The notes under the pieces: model-generated
What the model was told of the DNA's origin: nothing
Databases searched by the model: none
Seen by the model: the letters and a program-made list of their open reading frames with translations, nothing else
NCBI GenBank assembly: GCA_030148625.1
Contig: JASBTC010000153.1
Coordinates: forward strand, 1 to 27,075
Origin: Sphingobium sp.
GTDB taxonomy: Bacteria > Pseudomonadota > Alphaproteobacteria > Sphingomonadales > Sphingomonadaceae
Direction of reading: 5' to 3'
Length of the DNA stretch: 27,075 nucleotides
Shown: piece by piece, positions 26,194 through 27,075 of the stretch
Layout of the letters: each line of letters starts with the position of its first letter
Numbering within the stretch: position 1 is the stretch's first letter
Program-made: the position numbers and the translations under genes

Positions 26194-27075
26194 CTATTTC
26201 GCCAACCCTTCGAGCCGCTCGATACCGACCGCCATCACCGCGCCCTTGAGCAGGTTCATATCGACATTGTCGCCCCGCGCCTCGACCATGAAGCGGTTCG
26301 CCACGACCATGCTGAACTTGCCGCTCTTCGACTGGCTGTCCCATTCCTCGCTGACCATGCGGCCGTCGACCGTCTGGGTCTTCTCGTAACCGGTCTCGGT
26401 CTGCCGGCTCGACTGGACGTTGAGCGCGCTGCCCAGCGCGGCAAGCGCGCCGACCGCGGCCATATCGGTCAGTTCGAGCCGGACATTACTTTCACCCGCT
26501 GTATAGCGGGCCTCGGCATGCGATCCGCCGATCCCCGCGGCGCCGCCCGAGGCGTTCGAAACCTCACTGCGGGTATAGCCGGGCAATGTCGCCGGCAGCA
26601 GCGCCTGGAGCTGTTCGGGCGGAAGCGCCGCCGCGGCGCCATTGCCCGCCGTCCCGGCCTGATTCATCTGGTTGGCTGCCGCCTCGATCTTCTGGCGCGA
26701 TGCCTCCAGCTTGGCGAGGTCGACCGAGCCGACGCCCGGGATCGCGACATTGCCGGACAGCTCGCCCGCAGGCGCCGAGCGCGCGAACATCGCCACCACC
26801 GGCGCGGTCACCGCACCGACGATCAGCGCGAGCACGATCGCGGCGACGACGGTCAGCGCGGTATAGCCAAGCGCTTTGTCCTCCGGCGCCTTCATCAGCC
26901 GTGGCAGGCCGAGATAGAGCAGATAGAGTCCGTAGATGCCGAGCAGCGAGAGCCAGGCGAGCGCGGGGATGATCGCGAATATGCCCGCCACCCAGGATGC
27001 GGTTCCCGAATAGGCGGCAACCTTGAAGGCCTGGACCCGGTTGGGAGTCGCGTTGAAATTGGGCGCAAGCGTGTC
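26194..27075 (-). CDS. Yip1-family membrane protein (5'-truncated by window edge)
   Basis: 293 visible residues; the N-terminus lies beyond the window, since the frame is open to base 27075 and reads DTLAPNFN, then AYSGTASWVAGIFAIIPAL, which is typical of Yip1 (PF04893). Visible parts: TM helices (AIIPALAWLSLLGIYGLYLLYLG), the LPRLMKAPEDKALGYT segment, another TM helix (VVAAIVLALIVGAVTAPVV), then a polar alanine/glutamine-rich linker and a C-terminal domain of about 130 residues (LPATLPGYTRSEV to the end). A GTG at 26991 is not the true start because coding continues upstream. Function unknown; the C-terminal domain is probably periplasmic or cytosolic and soluble. Convergent with the sigma gene, 24 bases apart. 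Confidence 0.85.
   Translation of the reverse strand, partial: DTLAPNFNATPNRVQAFKVAAYSGTASWVAGIFAIIPALAWLSLLGIYGLYLLYLGLPRLMKAPEDKALGYTALTVVAAIVLALIVGAVTAPVVAMFARSAPAGELSGNVAIPGVGSVDLAKLEASRQKIEAAANQMNQAGTAGNGAAAALPPEQLQALLPATLPGYTRSEVSNASGGAAGIGGSHAEARYTAGESNVRLELTDMAAVGALAALGSALNVQSSRQTETGYEKTQTVDGRMVSEEWDSQSKSGKFSMVVANRFMVEARGDNVDMNLLKGAVMAVGIERLEGLAK

Overview
The window looks like chromosomal DNA of an alphaproteobacterium of the Sphingomonadales (Sphingomonas or a close relative). The base composition is GC-rich, the genes are tightly packed, TTG/GTG starts with good Shine-Dalgarno sequences are common, and the gene content fits: a TonB-dependent receptor beside an RpiR regulator, a three-part 'ligase-associated' DNA repair set, and an ECF42-type sigma factor with a DGPF/YCII partner. 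I see no phage, IS, integron, CRISPR array, tRNA or rRNA. The genus is inferred from style, not measured.

Layout. (1) 1-2590 (+): the 3' three quarters of gyrB, translationally coupled to a 2-oxoglutarate/Fe(II) prolyl-hydroxylase-like gene, then a strong hairpin and a clover-leaf-like cluster of inverted repeats (2592-2731). (2) 2729-13009: a roughly 10-kb locus that reads as a D-amino-acid/N-acyl-D-amino-acid scavenging system. A minus-strand operon runs dgcN (DUF1611) - dgcA (enolase-superfamily racemase) - exported serine beta-lactamase-like hydrolase - exported D-aminoacylase-type amidohydrolase. Divergent from it is an APC amino-acid permease, followed convergently by an RpiR-family regulator and divergently from that a TonB-dependent receptor. 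A shared candidate operator, GATAT-N3-TAAC, lies in the dgcN/permease intergenic region and in the rpiR/receptor region. (3) 13059-16541: divergent ligase-associated exonuclease and Lhr-like helicase; the partner ATP-dependent DNA ligase is at 22938-24515, about 6.4 kb further on. (4) 16602-22882: exported M20 peptidase, a small conserved-looking protein preceded by a CtrA-like 8-mer, GDT1/TMEM165 paralogue 1, a cysteine-desulfurase-like PLP enzyme, Dps, a yybP-ykoY manganese riboswitch driving GDT1 paralogue 2, a membrane-anchored metallophosphoesterase and a DUF1328 small membrane protein. (5) 24529-26169: an ECF42 sigma factor with its YCII/DGPF partner, preceded by a plausible ECF42-type promoter. 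(6) 26194-27075 (-): a Yip1-family membrane protein running off the window.

How the genes may work together. In region 2 the exported hydrolases would release D-amino acids from peptidoglycan-like peptides or N-acyl-D-amino acids in the periplasm, the receptor and permease would bring material in, and DgcN/DgcA would convert D-glutamate through N-acetyl-D-glutamate to N-acetyl-L-glutamate, all under the RpiR protein. DgcN-DgcA is a published pathway. The complete cluster with a TonB receptor, RpiR regulator and shared operator is the most system-like feature here and is inference. In region 4, Dps and two GDT1-type transporters, one under a Mn2+ riboswitch, suggest a metal and oxidative-stress homeostasis neighbourhood.
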